A DNA stretch of 64,000 bases from Erwinia sp. E_sp_B01_1 (GTDB taxonomy: Bacteria > Pseudomonadota > Gammaproteobacteria > Enterobacterales > Enterobacteriaceae), in the NCBI RefSeq assembly GCF_036865545.1, contig NZ_CP142208.1:2108001-2172000 (forward strand), read 5' to 3'. The translations under genes and the position numbers were made by a program. How positions within the stretch are numbered: the first letter of the stretch is position 1; every line of letters starts with the position of its first letter. Positions 17,693 to 26,719 of the stretch are shown here, in pieces. Under the pieces are notes generated by a model that searched no databases, was not told the DNA's origin, and worked only from the letters and a program-made list of their open reading frames with translations.

Positions 17693-19147
17693 ATGTCTGA
17701 AACAGCCCAACACCAGGTTACACACCGCCACTGGATTCTGGTTGCCGCAATGCTGGCAATGTTTATGGCGGCCATTGAAGTCACCATTGTCGCCACAGCT
17801 ATGCCGACCATCATTGCGGAACTCGGTGGGTTTTCGCAGTTTGGCTGGGTGTTTTCTATTTATCTGCTAACCCAGGCCGTCAGCGTGCCGATCTATGGGC
17901 GGCTGGCGGACTTATGGGGAAGAAAACGGGTCTTTTTCATCGGCACGTCGTTGTTTCTGATCGGATCTGTGTTGTGCGGATTTGCTTCACATATGGGCTG
18001 GTTAATCCTGTTTCGTGCCGTTCAGGGATTGGGCGCAGGGGCTATTATGCCGCTGACCTCCACCATTATTGCCGATGTCTATCCTCCCAAAGAGCGCGCC
18101 AGTATTCAGGGCTGGCTCTCCAGCGTGTGGGGCATTGCGGCCATCACCGGGCCTCTGACCGGCGCCTGGATTGTGCAGCATTTTAACTGGGCGCTGATCT
18201 TCTGGGTCAATGTGCCGGTTGGCATTATTTCGATGCTGATGCTGGCAAGATGGTTTCCGGAATCCCATAAAGGAAAAACACAAAAGCTTAATCTGACCGG
18301 CAGCGCCTGGTTAATGCTGACCGTTACTGCTTTGCTGACAGCCTTATTACAGGCGGAAACTTTAGGCTACTGGGTTGTGGCGCTGCTGGCGCTGGCGTTC
18401 GTGGCGGGGTATGCCCTGGTGCGGCATGAAAAAGTCAGCCGTGAGCCGCTGTTCCCGCTGGCGATCTGGCGTAACCGCACGCTGGTGGCAGGCAACGCCG
18501 GTAATCTGATTATTGGCGCGGCGATGATGGGGATCAGCGCCTTCCTGCCTACCTGGATCCAGGGGGTGAATGGCGGCACTCCGTTACAGGCGGGTACTGC
18601 GCTGGCGATGATGTCCATTGGCTGGCCGCTGGCCAGTACGCTCAGCGGCAGACTGATGCAGCGAACCTCATACCGTTTTACCGCGCAGCTGGGCTCGGTC
18701 CTGTTGATCATCGGCACAGCAATGCTGCTGACGCTGCACCACAACAGTTCCGTGCTGCACGCCGGTTTTTCAGCTTTCGTGATCGGCACCGGCATGGGGA
18801 TGACCAGCACCACATTTCTGATTGCCGTACAGAACACGGCAGAGTTTCATATCAGGGGCATCTGTACCGCCTCGATCATGTTCAGCCGGATGCTGGGTTC
18901 CGCGCTGGGTACCGCCATAATGGGAGCCGTGCTGAATTACAACCTGATGGTGCGGTTACCGCATTACAACGATCCGGTACAGCAGATCATGTCCCAGCCT
19001 CAGCGGGAAGCGCTGAGCACCCTTAATCTGCATCAGATGGTGAGTGAAATTGCCTTTTCGCTGCACTGGGTATTTGCCGTATCGGTAGGCATTGCTGTGG
19101 CGAGTTTGCTGGTTGCCAGGATGATCCCGGCGGTTAAGCCGCACTGA
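17693..19147 (+). CDS. DHA2-family multidrug efflux MFS transporter
   Basis: 484-aa, fourteen-helix major facilitator of the EmrB/QacA (DHA2) type. Motif A is GRLADLWGRKR near residues 67-77 and the motif-C-like stretch is GIAAITGPLTGAW near 150. The segment EVTIVATAMPTIIAELGG near residue 28 is the DHA2 motif D1 equivalent. No membrane-fusion partner or regulator is adjacent, so this is a solo pump. It probably exports drugs or metabolites by proton antiport; the substrate cannot be read from sequence. Confidence 0.82.
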   Translation: MSETAQHQVTHRHWILVAAMLAMFMAAIEVTIVATAMPTIIAELGGFSQFGWVFSIYLLTQAVSVPIYGRLADLWGRKRVFFIGTSLFLIGSVLCGFASHMGWLILFRAVQGLGAGAIMPLTSTIIADVYPPKERASIQGWLSSVWGIAAITGPLTGAWIVQHFNWALIFWVNVPVGIISMLMLARWFPESHKGKTQKLNLTGSAWLMLTVTALLTALLQAETLGYWVVALLALAFVAGYALVRHEKVSREPLFPLAIWRNRTLVAGNAGNLIIGAAMMGISAFLPTWIQGVNGGTPLQAGTALAMMSIGWPLASTLSGRLMQRTSYRFTAQLGSVLLIIGTAMLLTLHHNSSVLHAGFSAFVIGTGMGMTSTTFLIAVQNTAEFHIRGICTASIMFSRMLGSALGTAIMGAVLNYNLMVRLPHYNDPVQQIMSQPQREALSTLNLHQMVSEIAFSLHWVFAVSVGIAVASLLVARMIPAVKPH

Positions 19148-19170
19148 GTCTGGATAACAGAAGGGGCTGC

Positions 19171-19195
19171 GGGGGGCGAAAGGCTCGCCCCCTTT
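19171..19195 (+). terminator. Terminator after the DHA2 pump gene
   Basis: GGGGGCGA, loop AAGGC, TCGCCCCC, then TTT. It lies between the convergent pump gene and ynfD. Confidence 0.7.
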
Positions 19196-19197
19196 GC

Positions 19198-19491
19198 TTA
19201 TGAGGAGGGCGCATCCTGAGACGTTCCCGTACTGGCTGGCACGGCATCGTTGTCCGCACCGTTACGCTTATAGACAATCTTCTGTGAATCATTTTCACAA
19301 TGGCCAACCACCTGACCACCCGCCTGTTCGGCCTGATCGTTCGGCACAATTTCCAGCGAAAAATCCCCCGCCGGCACGCCATTGTTAATGATTTTCTGAT
19401 TGATATCCGCTTTGACCGTTTCACAAGAGGCCTGAGCGGCCAGCGGTGCGGCCATGATCAAAGCAGCGGCCAGTAACTTTTTGTATTTCAT
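19198..19491 (-). CDS. ynfD: Small secreted DUF1161 protein YnfD
   Basis: 97-aa exported protein. The signal peptide is residues 1-21 (AAPLAAQA-S). The mature part begins SCETVKADINQKIINNGVPAGDF and has a second cysteine in VVGHCENDSQKIVYKR, the DUF1161 pattern; the two cysteines probably form a disulphide. The last 17 residues are low complexity. AGGA lies 7 bp before the ATG. Function is unknown. In E. coli ynfD and ynfB are separated by speG and ynfC, both missing here. Confidence 0.78.
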   Translation of the reverse strand: MKYKKLLAAALIMAAPLAAQASCETVKADINQKIINNGVPAGDFSLEIVPNDQAEQAGGQVVGHCENDSQKIVYKRNGADNDAVPASTGTSQDAPSS

Positions 19492-19551
19492 CCTGACATC
19501 CTATGTAGCAAATACGATCGACGTTGCGTTAACTATAGCAGTCCACCCTGT

Positions 19552-19899
19552 TCAGGGCGTAACCGGACGTCCTGAGCGACGATCCAGGCAACGAAGCGTA
19601 TTAGGTTCCCAGTAAGCATTGACGTTCAGGCTCTCGTCGCAGGCATCGCGGGTATCCACTGCCCGATCGGCTTTATCAAAATTCTTTTCAACGCGCGTAT
19701 TAACCTTGCTACGCAGACGGCGGGTTTCATCCCACTGCTCTTTGTCCTGACGCGCTTCCTCGTTACTCAGGGCGTTATCGCCATCCTGAATAATCAGCCG
19801 GTCGGTGCGGGCCTGAGCACTCTGCTGCATACTGAACAAGGCGCCAAAGAGCACCAGCGGCAGAGCGGCCTTGCTCAGATGTTTTTGCCATTGTTTCAT
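19552..19899 (-). CDS. ynfB: Secreted DUF1283/UPF0482 protein YnfB
   Basis: 115-aa exported protein of unknown function. The signal peptide is about residues 1-31 ([12 protein letters not shown]). The mature region shows [59 protein letters not shown], closely matching E. coli YnfB. I use the ATG at 19899 because AAGGA is 7 bp upstream; an ATG six bases earlier is too close to it. It is divergent from ynfA, as expected from the E. coli neighbourhood. Confidence 0.88.
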   Translation of the reverse strand: MKQWQKHLSKAALPLVLFGALFSMQQSAQARTDRLIIQDGDNALSNEEARQDKEQWDETRRLRSKVNTRVEKNFDKADRAVDTRDACDESLNVNAYWEPNTLRCLDRRSGRPVTP

Positions 19900-20028
19900 C
19901 GTCATTTCCTTGTTTCGGTTGTTAACCACTATTCATGTAGCCATTGCAACTGCAATAATAAGTATATCATCTGCTGGAAAGGGCTCACCAGTCGGCCCTT
20001 ATCTTCATTGAAGTTTCAGAGAGTTTTT

Positions 20029-20361
20029 ATGCTGTTTTGTAAAACGACGCTGCTGTTTTTTCTTACCGCACTGGCCGAAATCACCGGCTGTTTTCTCCCC
20101 TGGCTGTGGCTCAAAAAAGGCGGATCTGTACTGTTGCTGGTGCCTGCTGCCATCAGCCTGGTGCTGTTTGTCTGGCTGCTGACCCTGCATCCTGCCGCGA
20201 GCGGGCGCGTTTATGCCGCCTATGGTGGCGTATATGTGGTGACGGCGCTGCTGTGGTTACGCTTCGTCGACGGTATCAGGCTCAGCCACTATGACTGGCT
20301 TGGGGCAGGAGTGGCTTTCACCGGTATGCTGATTATCGTTGCGGGCTGGGGAAAGGCTTAG
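20029..20361 (+). CDS. ynfA: Inner-membrane protein YnfA (UPF0060)
   Basis: 110-aa protein with four membrane helices, orthologue of E. coli YnfA, a member of the SMR-like UPF0060 family. It carries [18 protein letters not shown] near residues 12-29 and the conserved block [18 protein letters not shown] near 56-73. Some studies implicate YnfA in drug efflux; that is family knowledge. The ATG at 20029 gives the usual short N-terminus, 12 bp after a GAGAG ribosome-like site. Confidence 0.9.
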   Translation: MLFCKTTLLFFLTALAEITGCFLPWLWLKKGGSVLLLVPAAISLVLFVWLLTLHPAASGRVYAAYGGVYVVTALLWLRFVDGIRLSHYDWLGAGVAFTGMLIIVAGWGKA

Positions 20362-20406
20362 TGTTTTAAAGAGGCAGAAATCAACGTGGGTATCTGGGAA
20401 AGGAAG

Positions 20407-20431
20407 CGGGGGAAAACTGTTTCTTCCCCCG
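20407..20431. terminator. ynfA/ydfG convergent hairpin
   Basis: CGGGGGAA and TTCCCCCG form a perfect 8-bp stem with a 9-nt loop between the convergent genes. There is no strong T tract. Confidence 0.55.
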
Positions 20432-20445
20432 GAAAATAGGCCCGA

Positions 20446-21192
20446 TTAGCCCTTATGAACCTTCAGACCGGCCAGCGTCTGACCTACAGGCATCATTTCA
20501 AGCGTATTGATGTTGACGTGTTTGGGTAATGTCGCTACCCAAAATACCGCTTCGGTGACATCTTCTGCGGTCAATGGCACTGCACCGTCATACACGCTGT
20601 CTGCTTTGGCATCGTCACCCTTAAAGCGGACGTTGGAAAACTCGGTACCGCCCACCAGACCTGGCTCAATATCGGTCACTCTCAACGCGGTGCCGTGGAG
20701 ATCGGTACGCAGATTCAGGCTGAACTGACGCACAAAAGCTTTGGTTGCGCCGTAGACGTTTCCGCCCGCGTAAGGCCAGCTTCCGGCAATAGAACCAATA
20801 TTAATGATATGGCCGACATCCCTTTCCACCATTGCAGGCAGTACAGCACGGGTCATATAAACCAGGCCTTTGTTATTGGTGTCGATCATTGCTTCCCAGT
20901 CATCAATATTGGCCCGGTGCGCAGGTTCAATCCCCAGCGCCAGACCCGCATTGTTTACCAGCACGTCAATGTTGCGCCAGTCTGCAGGCAGGCTGGCCAG
21001 CGCTTCTTCGATACCGGCACGGTTACGCACGTCCAGTTGCAGGGTATAAAGCGATTCGCCAAGCTCCTCTTTTAAGGCCTGCAAACGCTCCTGGCGGCGG
21101 CCTGTGGCAATCACTTTATGCCCCTGAGCGATAAAGCGACGGGTAATGCTTTCACCAAAGCCCGCAGTAGCACCAGTAACAAATACAATCAT
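20446..21192 (-). CDS. ydfG: NADP-dependent 3-hydroxy acid dehydrogenase YdfG
   Basis: 248-aa short-chain dehydrogenase acting on L-allo-threonine, serine and malonic semialdehyde with NADP. The Rossmann motif TGATAGFG is at residues 6-13, NNAG near 82, and the catalytic YGATK (Tyr-x3-Lys) near 147-151. The ATG at 21192 gives MIVFVTGATAGFG, collinear with E. coli YdfG; upstream in-frame starts add unrelated residues. In E. coli ydfG and dcp are adjacent and divergent; here the guaD-xdhABC cluster sits between them. Confidence 0.92.
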   Translation of the reverse strand: MIVFVTGATAGFGESITRRFIAQGHKVIATGRRQERLQALKEELGESLYTLQLDVRNRAGIEEALASLPADWRNIDVLVNNAGLALGIEPAHRANIDDWEAMIDTNNKGLVYMTRAVLPAMVERDVGHIINIGSIAGSWPYAGGNVYGATKAFVRQFSLNLRTDLHGTALRVTDIEPGLVGGTEFSNVRFKGDDAKADSVYDGAVPLTAEDVTEAVFWVATLPKHVNINTLEMMPVGQTLAGLKVHKG

Positions 21193-21291
21193 CTCACTGT
21201 TCCTCAACATATTTTGGGTTTCAGCCACCATACCATTTCCCCAGGAGGCTGATAAGGACCAAAAGGTTATGATTTATAAACCTGAAAAGGT

Positions 21292-21308
21292 TGCACACTG
21301 CTGGTGCG
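21292..21308. promoter_or_regulatory. NtrC-like binding site
   Basis: TGCACACTGCTGGTGCG fits GCAC-N7-GTGC, the core of the NtrC consensus TGCACCA-N3-TGGTGCA. It is centred about 240 bp upstream of the predicted sigma-54 start site, a usual enhancer distance. Confidence 0.65.
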
Positions 21309-21392
21309 TTAATTGCGGTAAATGCTTTATTTAAGGGCGCTGCTTCCCTGATGAAAAGTAAAATTCACACCCTGCCTGAAAATACTTTCTCA

Positions 21393-21428
21393 GTGCAACC
21401 GTTTGCGCAGGTAGGCAACCGGTTGCGC
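21393..21428. promoter_or_regulatory. Tandem GCAACCG[T/G]TTGCGC activator or repressor boxes
   Basis: GTGCAACCGTTTGCGC (21393-21408) and AGGCAACCGGTTGCGC (21413-21428) repeat with a 20-bp period, about two helical turns. The second contains a perfect 12-bp palindrome. They lie roughly 120-150 bp upstream of the predicted start site. They resemble PurR/LacI-type boxes but the spacing also suits enhancer sites for a second sigma-54 activator. Confidence 0.6.
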
Positions 21429-21515
21429 ATACGATTACCTGGATTAAGTGCGGACTATCTGAATAAATAAAATATAAGCTTATGAAAAATAACGGATTTA
21501 CAGTTAATTCCCACC

Positions 21516-21531
21516 TGGCATAACTCTTGCA
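21516..21531 (+). promoter_or_regulatory. Sigma-54 promoter of guaD-xdhABC
   Basis: TGGCATAACTCTTGCA has the invariant GG-N10-GC spacing and matches TGGCAC-N5-TTGCA in all but one base. The start site would be near 21542, giving a 50-nt leader to guaD. Confidence 0.75.
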
Positions 21532-21592
21532 ATTTGAATTAAAGGTCATCACCTGCAATAACAAATGAGAGAACTTCTCTACAGGAAGCGTT

Positions 21593-22924
21593 ATGTCAGC
21601 ACTATACACTCAGGCTATTCGCGGCAGTTTTTTTGATATTAAAGCGGTTGTGCAGACACCACAGCAGTTACCCGAACACGCCCGCTACATTGAAGATGGT
21701 CTGCTGTTACTCAATGGCGGGAAGATTGTCTCGCTGCAAACCTGGGAGGCGGGGCGGCATCAACTGACCGATGAGAGTGCCCTCCAGCATTACCCTGGCA
21801 AACTGATCGTGCCGGGATTTGTTGATACCCATATTCACTATCCGCAGACAGAAATGATCGGGGCCTTTGGTGAACAGCTACTGGAGTGGTTGCAGCAGTA
21901 CACCTTCCCCGTAGAGAGCCAGTATCACTGCCCGCAGCACTCCGCCAAAATGTCGGCATTTTTCCTGCACCAGCTGTTAAGCAACGGCACGACCACCGCG
22001 CTGGTGTTTGGCACTGTCCATCCGGAATCGGTTGATGCGTTGTTCAGCGCTGCCGGCCAGCTGGGAATGCGGCTGATCGCCGGCAAAGTGATGATGGATC
22101 GCAACGCCCCTGACTACCTGACCGAAACCCCTGAGCAAAGCTACCAGCAAACCCGTGAGCTGATTGAGCGCTGGCACAATCGCGGTCGCCTGAGTTATGC
22201 CCTCACGCCGCGTTTTGCACCCACTTCGTCCCCGGCGCTACTGGAGAAAGTCCGGCAGCTTAAAGAGGAGTATCCGGATACCTGGCTGCACACCCATCTC
22301 AGCGAAAACCCGCAGGAGATCGAGTGGGTTAAATCCCTGTTTCCGGAGCATAAAAGCTATCTCGATGTTTACCACCAGTATCACCTGACGGGTCCGCGTA
22401 GCGTTTTCGCGCACTGCATCCATCTGGAGGATCAGGAGTGGGACTGCCTGCACCAGACGCGATCTGCCGTGGCTTTCTGCCCGACATCAAATCTGTTTCT
22501 GGGGAGCGGCCTGTTCAACCTGAAAACCTGCTGGGATAAAGGCGTGAAGCTGGGTATCGGCACGGATGTGGGCGCGGGTACCACTTTCAACATGCTGGAA
22601 ACGCTGGGAGAAGCCTACAAGGTGGGGCAATTGCAAAATTATAAGCTGGGCGCCTGTGAGGCATTTTACCACGCCACGCTGGGCGGCGCGCAGGCGCTGG
22701 ACTTGCATCACTGCATTGGTAACTTCGCGGCCGGTAAAGAGGCCGATTTTGTCGTACTGGATCCGGCAGTCTCCGCTTTGCAACAGATGCGCCATGCCAA
22801 CAGCCGGGATATCTGGGAAAAGCTCTTTGTCCTGATGACGCTGGGCGACGACCGCAATATTGCCGCAACCTGGGTTAATGGCCAGTGCGTCTGGCAGACT
22901 CACCGTCAGGAGCAAGCCGCATGA
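21593..22924 (+). CDS. guaD: Guanine deaminase GuaD
   Basis: 443-aa zinc amidohydrolase converting guanine to xanthine and ammonia in the cytosol. Metal-site motifs are PGFVDTHIHYPQ near residues 73-84, LHTHLSENPQE near 233, AHCIHL near 274 and GTDVGAG near 324. Length is close to E. coli GuaD (439). AGGAAG precedes the ATG. The last base triplet overlaps the xdhA start (ATGA), so the genes are translationally coupled. The promoter looks sigma-54 dependent, consistent with use of guanine as a nitrogen source. Confidence 0.93.
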   Translation: MSALYTQAIRGSFFDIKAVVQTPQQLPEHARYIEDGLLLLNGGKIVSLQTWEAGRHQLTDESALQHYPGKLIVPGFVDTHIHYPQTEMIGAFGEQLLEWLQQYTFPVESQYHCPQHSAKMSAFFLHQLLSNGTTTALVFGTVHPESVDALFSAAGQLGMRLIAGKVMMDRNAPDYLTETPEQSYQQTRELIERWHNRGRLSYALTPRFAPTSSPALLEKVRQLKEEYPDTWLHTHLSENPQEIEWVKSLFPEHKSYLDVYHQYHLTGPRSVFAHCIHLEDQEWDCLHQTRSAVAFCPTSNLFLGSGLFNLKTCWDKGVKLGIGTDVGAGTTFNMLETLGEAYKVGQLQNYKLGACEAFYHATLGGAQALDLHHCIGNFAAGKEADFVVLDPAVSALQQMRHANSRDIWEKLFVLMTLGDDRNIAATWVNGQCVWQTHRQEQAA

Positions 22925-24363
22925 TCCAGTTTCTGTTGAACCAGACCTTAGTGACCGAACACGAGCTCGATCCCAATCTTACCGTGCTGAACTACCTTCG
23001 TCAGAATCAGCGGCGCTGCGGTACCAAAGAGGGCTGTGCTTCCGGCGACTGCGGCGCATGTACCGTGACGCTGGGCCATGTGGAAAACGGAAAAATGGTC
23101 TTTGAGACCGCCAACAGTTGCCTGACATTTGTCAGCACTCTGCAGGGGAAGCAGCTGATCACCGTTGAGGATTTAAAGCAGGGAGATGAGCTGCATCCCG
23201 TTCAGCAGGCAATGGTGGATTGCCACGCCTCACAGTGTGGATTCTGTACGCCAGGCTTTGTGATGTCGATCTTCACCCTGCAAAAAAACAGTAGCGGTTC
23301 GCATAAGGAGACAGAGCAGGCGCTGGCGGGAAATCTTTGCCGCTGTACCGGCTATCGTCCCATTGTTGAGGCGGCGCGTCAGGTTTGTGAAGCGCCTTTA
23401 GTCGATCGTTTTCAACAGCAGGAAGCTGCCACAGTGACGCGGCTCAACGCGCTTAAAACCACAGATGTCCAGACCCTGACGCTGAATGGAAACACCTGTT
23501 TGCTGCCGAAAACGGTGGCACAACTGGCGGACCTGCTGGCAGAAAATCCCACGGCCACGCTGCTTGCTGGGGGGACCGATCTGGCGCTGCAGGTGACACA
23601 GCATTATAAAGCGTTACCCATGATTATTGCTCTGGAGCAGATCGATGAACTCAAAGCCTGCCAGATCACCCCGGACGGCATAATACTGGGGGCGGGTGCC
23701 TCGTTGCATCACTGTTACCGGCTGCTTGCGGATGAAATTCCAGAATTTGCAGCGATGCTGGAAAGGTTCGCTTCGCTGCAAATCCGCTATCAGGGAACGC
23801 TGGGAGGGAACATTGCTAACGGTTCGCCGATAGGTGACACCCCGCCGATGCTGCTGGCGCTTAATGCCTCTGTCGATTTACAGAAAGGGCAGCAGATTCG
23901 CCGGATTCCGCTCAGTGATTTTTTCCTCTCTTACCGCAAAACAGCGCTGGAACCCGGGGAGTTTATTCGCTCCGTAAGCATTCCAAAAGTGACCGCGTCA
24001 CAATCTTTCCGTGCCTGGAAAGTCTCTAAACGGCTGGAAGATGATATCTCTGCCGTTTTTGCCGCGTTTCTACTGGATACTGACGCTTCGGGCATCGTTA
24101 CAGAGGCGAGAATTGCTTTCGGCGGTATGGCTGAAACCGCCCGCCGCGCCACCCAGTGTGAAAATGCGCTTACCGGCAAAGCCTTTACGCTCGCGACCGT
24201 TGAAAAGGCCTGTGCCGCACTGGAACAGGATTTCACCCCGCTGAGCGATTTTCGGGCCAGCGCCGCCTATCGCCTGCAAATCGCTAAAAATCTGTTACGC
24301 CGCTATTACGCCTCGCAGACAGATGAACTCAACGTACTGGAGGTATCACGCTATGTCTCATAA
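22921..24363 (+). CDS. xdhA: Xanthine dehydrogenase, iron-sulphur/FAD subunit XdhA
   Basis: 480-aa subunit passing electrons from the molybdenum centre to NAD. Residues 1-165 hold two 2Fe-2S clusters: plant-type CGTKEGCASGDCGAC near 33-47, and the second domain with CGFCTPG near 101 and CRCTGY near 137. The FAD domain follows, with LLAGGTDLALQV near 215 and GTLGGNIANGSPIGD near 300. The ATG at 22921 overlaps the guaD stop. It overlaps xdhB by 11 bases. The fused FeS-FAD layout is the bacterial XdhA type rather than the three-subunit E. coli XdhABC layout. Confidence 0.93.
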   Translation: MIQFLLNQTLVTEHELDPNLTVLNYLRQNQRRCGTKEGCASGDCGACTVTLGHVENGKMVFETANSCLTFVSTLQGKQLITVEDLKQGDELHPVQQAMVDCHASQCGFCTPGFVMSIFTLQKNSSGSHKETEQALAGNLCRCTGYRPIVEAARQVCEAPLVDRFQQQEAATVTRLNALKTTDVQTLTLNGNTCLLPKTVAQLADLLAENPTATLLAGGTDLALQVTQHYKALPMIIALEQIDELKACQITPDGIILGAGASLHHCYRLLADEIPEFAAMLERFASLQIRYQGTLGGNIANGSPIGDTPPMLLALNASVDLQKGQQIRRIPLSDFFLSYRKTALEPGEFIRSVSIPKVTASQSFRAWKVSKRLEDDISAVFAAFLLDTDASGIVTEARIAFGGMAETARRATQCENALTGKAFTLATVEKACAALEQDFTPLSDFRASAAYRLQIAKNLLRRYYASQTDELNVLEVSRYVS

Positions 24364-26719
24364 CCGACCAGAGGTTGCCGCAGAAGTGATTGCCCGCCAG
24401 TACCGCGAAGGGATCCAGAGCGGTGTGGGCAAGAGCAATAAGCATGAGAGCGCGGACAAACATGTCTCGGGTGAAGCCCTCTACATCGATGACAAGCTGG
24501 AACTGCCGGGCCTGCTTCACCTTTGTCCAAAATTGAGTATTCACGCTCATGCCCGCATCCTCGGCATCAATACTGAACCCTGCTACGCCATTCCGGGTGT
24601 GGTGCAGGTAGTGACCTGGCAACAGGTGCCGGGCGAGCTGGATATCGGCCCGCTGGAGCCTGGCGATCCGCTGCTGGCGAAGGAGCTGGTGGAGTATGTC
24701 GGCCAGGTGGTGCTGGTGGTGGCGGCTGAAACGCCAGACGCAGCCCGTCAGGCTGCCGAAGCGGCAATCATTGAGTATGAAGTGCTGACGCCGGTGCTGG
24801 ATGTGAAAGAGGCGCTGGAAAAGCAGCACTTCGTCCAGCAGCCGCATGTTCATCAGCGGGGAGATGCGGGGGCCGCGCTGGCGCGGGCAACTCACCGGCT
24901 GAAGGGAGAATTTCATATTGGCGGCCAGGAACATTTTTACCTGGAAACTCAGGTGGCGATGGTGATCCCCGGCGAAGACCGGTCACTTCAGGTTTTCTCC
25001 TCCACCCAGAACCCGACCGAGGTACAGAAGCTGGTCGCCTCAGTCATGGGGCTGACCATGAACAAAGTCACCATTGATATGCGGCGCATGGGCGGCGGAT
25101 TTGGCGGCAAAGAGACTCAGGCGGCTGGTGTGGCCTGCCTGTGCGCCGTCGCGGCAAGGCTCACTAACCGTCCGGTGAAAATGCGCCTGGCGCGGCGGGA
25201 TGATATGCAGATGACCGGCAAACGACATCCGTTTTATGTCCGTTACGACGTTGGCGTGGATCAGGACGGTCGTTTTTGCGGCGTAAAAATAGACCTGGCG
25301 GGAAACTGCGGCTATTCGCTGGATCTCTCCGGCTCAATTATCGACCGCGCCATGTTCCACGCGGACAACGCTTATTACCTCGGTGATGCTCTGATTACCG
25401 GCTATCGCTGCCGGACCAACACCGCCTCGAACACCGCCTATCGCGGGTTTGGCGGCCCACAGGGCATGGTGGCGATTGAGCAAATTATGGATCATATTGC
25501 CCGTGAACTGCGGCTTGATCCGCTGGAAATCCGCAAGCGGAACTACTATGGCAAGCAGGATCGCAACATCACCCATTACCACCAGCAGGTTGAGGGCAAC
25601 CTGTTAGACGAGATGACCGAAACGCTGGAAACCAGCTCTTCTTATGCGGCCCGGCGCAAGGAAATACAGGCGTTCAATAGCGGCAGTCCCTGGCTGAAAC
25701 GCGGCCTGGCACTGACGCCGGTGAAGTTTGGCATCTCCTTTACTTCCAGTTTCCTGAACCAGGCGGGCGCGCTGATCCTGATCTATACCGACGGTACGGT
25801 TCAACTGAACCACGGCGGCACAGAAATGGGTCAGGGGCTGAATACCAAGGTGGCGCAGATTGTGGCCGAAGTGCTGCAAATCGACGTCGACCAGATTCAG
25901 GTCACCGCGACTGACACCGGCAAAGTGCCCAATACCTCGCCGACAGCGGCTTCCAGCGGTGCCGATTTGAACGGCAAGGCGGCACAGAATGCCGCTGAGA
26001 TCCTGCGTGACCGGCTGACAGAAATGCTGTGCAGGCTGCACCAGTGCCAGCCTGATGACGTAAGCTTCAGCAATGGGATCGTCAGGGTCAGAGAGCACTA
26101 CTTTACCTTCCCGGACGTGGCGCAAATGGCCTGGCTGAATCAGGTGCCGCTTTCCGCCACCGGCTATTACAAAGTCCCCGGCATTCACTACGATCGTCAG
26201 GCCGGGCGCGGCACGCCGTTCTACTACTTCGTCTTTGGCGCTGCCTGTGTCGAGGTCATTATCGATACCCTGACCGGCGAATATCGTTTGCTGCGCGCGG
26301 ATATTCTGCATGATGTGGGAGCTTCACTGAATCCGGCAATTGATATCGGTCAGGTGGAGGGCGGTTTCGTGCAGGGGGTGGGCTGGCTGACCTGTGAGGA
26401 GCTGGTGTGGAACGAGAAAGGGCGGCTGATGACTGACGGCCCGGCCAGCTACAAAATCCCGGCCATTGGCGATGTCCCTGCCGATCTGCGTGTAACGCTG
26501 GTAGAAAACCGTAAAAACCCGAAAGAGACTGTGTTTCACTCCAAAGCCGTGGGTGAGCCCCCCTTTATGCTGGGGATTGCCGCCTGGTGCGCCCTGCAGG
26601 ATGCGGTTGCCAGCGTGGGCAATTATCAGCAGCATCCTTTGCTGGATGCCCCGGCGACGCCGGAAAGGGTGTTCTGGGGAGCAGAGAGGCTGAGGCAGGA
26701 GGTGTCTGATGCATCCTGA
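24353..26719 (+). CDS. xdhB: Xanthine dehydrogenase, molybdopterin subunit XdhB
   Basis: 788-aa catalytic subunit oxidising hypoxanthine/xanthine to urate at the molybdenum cofactor. Family motifs are SGEALYIDD near residue 38, GGQEHFYLETQ near 197, RRMGGGFGGKE near 243, TNTASNTAYRGFGGPQG near 355 and GGTEMGQGL near 490. The ATG at 24353 has GGAGGT 9 bp upstream and overlaps xdhA; it overlaps xdhC by 11 bases. Tight overlaps show one operon with its chaperone. Confidence 0.93.
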   Translation: MSHNRPEVAAEVIARQYREGIQSGVGKSNKHESADKHVSGEALYIDDKLELPGLLHLCPKLSIHAHARILGINTEPCYAIPGVVQVVTWQQVPGELDIGPLEPGDPLLAKELVEYVGQVVLVVAAETPDAARQAAEAAIIEYEVLTPVLDVKEALEKQHFVQQPHVHQRGDAGAALARATHRLKGEFHIGGQEHFYLETQVAMVIPGEDRSLQVFSSTQNPTEVQKLVASVMGLTMNKVTIDMRRMGGGFGGKETQAAGVACLCAVAARLTNRPVKMRLARRDDMQMTGKRHPFYVRYDVGVDQDGRFCGVKIDLAGNCGYSLDLSGSIIDRAMFHADNAYYLGDALITGYRCRTNTASNTAYRGFGGPQGMVAIEQIMDHIARELRLDPLEIRKRNYYGKQDRNITHYHQQVEGNLLDEMTETLETSSSYAARRKEIQAFNSGSPWLKRGLALTPVKFGISFTSSFLNQAGALILIYTDGTVQLNHGGTEMGQGLNTKVAQIVAEVLQIDVDQIQVTATDTGKVPNTSPTAASSGADLNGKAAQNAAEILRDRLTEMLCRLHQCQPDDVSFSNGIVRVREHYFTFPDVAQMAWLNQVPLSATGYYKVPGIHYDRQAGRGTPFYYFVFGAACVEVIIDTLTGEYRLLRADILHDVGASLNPAIDIGQVEGGFVQGVGWLTCEELVWNEKGRLMTDGPASYKIPAIGDVPADLRVTLVENRKNPKETVFHSKAVGEPPFMLGIAAWCALQDAVASVGNYQQHPLLDAPATPERVFWGAERLRQEVSDAS

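Larger units (their letters stand above)
21193..21592. other. Control region of the guaD-xdhABC operon
   Basis: 400 bp between ydfG and guaD without a convincing gene. From left to right it holds an NtrC-type palindrome (21292-21308), two tandem 16-bp near-palindromes (21393-21428) and a sigma-54 promoter (21516-21531). A 21-codon frame at 21269-21334 overlaps the NtrC site and is probably not a gene. Confidence 0.7.

Noticed and set aside
21269..21334. A 21-codon frame encoding a Cys-rich peptide (HCWCVNCGKC) upstream of guaD
   Set aside because: The Cys/Trp codons coincide with the NtrC-type palindrome at 21292-21308, which explains the pattern. The frame is very short and the ribosome site is only moderate. 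It could be a leader peptide, but I do not support it as a gene.
21411..21440. Possible dif-like site near GGTTGCGCATACG
   Set aside because: Only the GCGCAT part resembles dif, and the rest of the 28-bp XerCD site does not fit. The sequence is better explained as one of the tandem boxes upstream of guaD.
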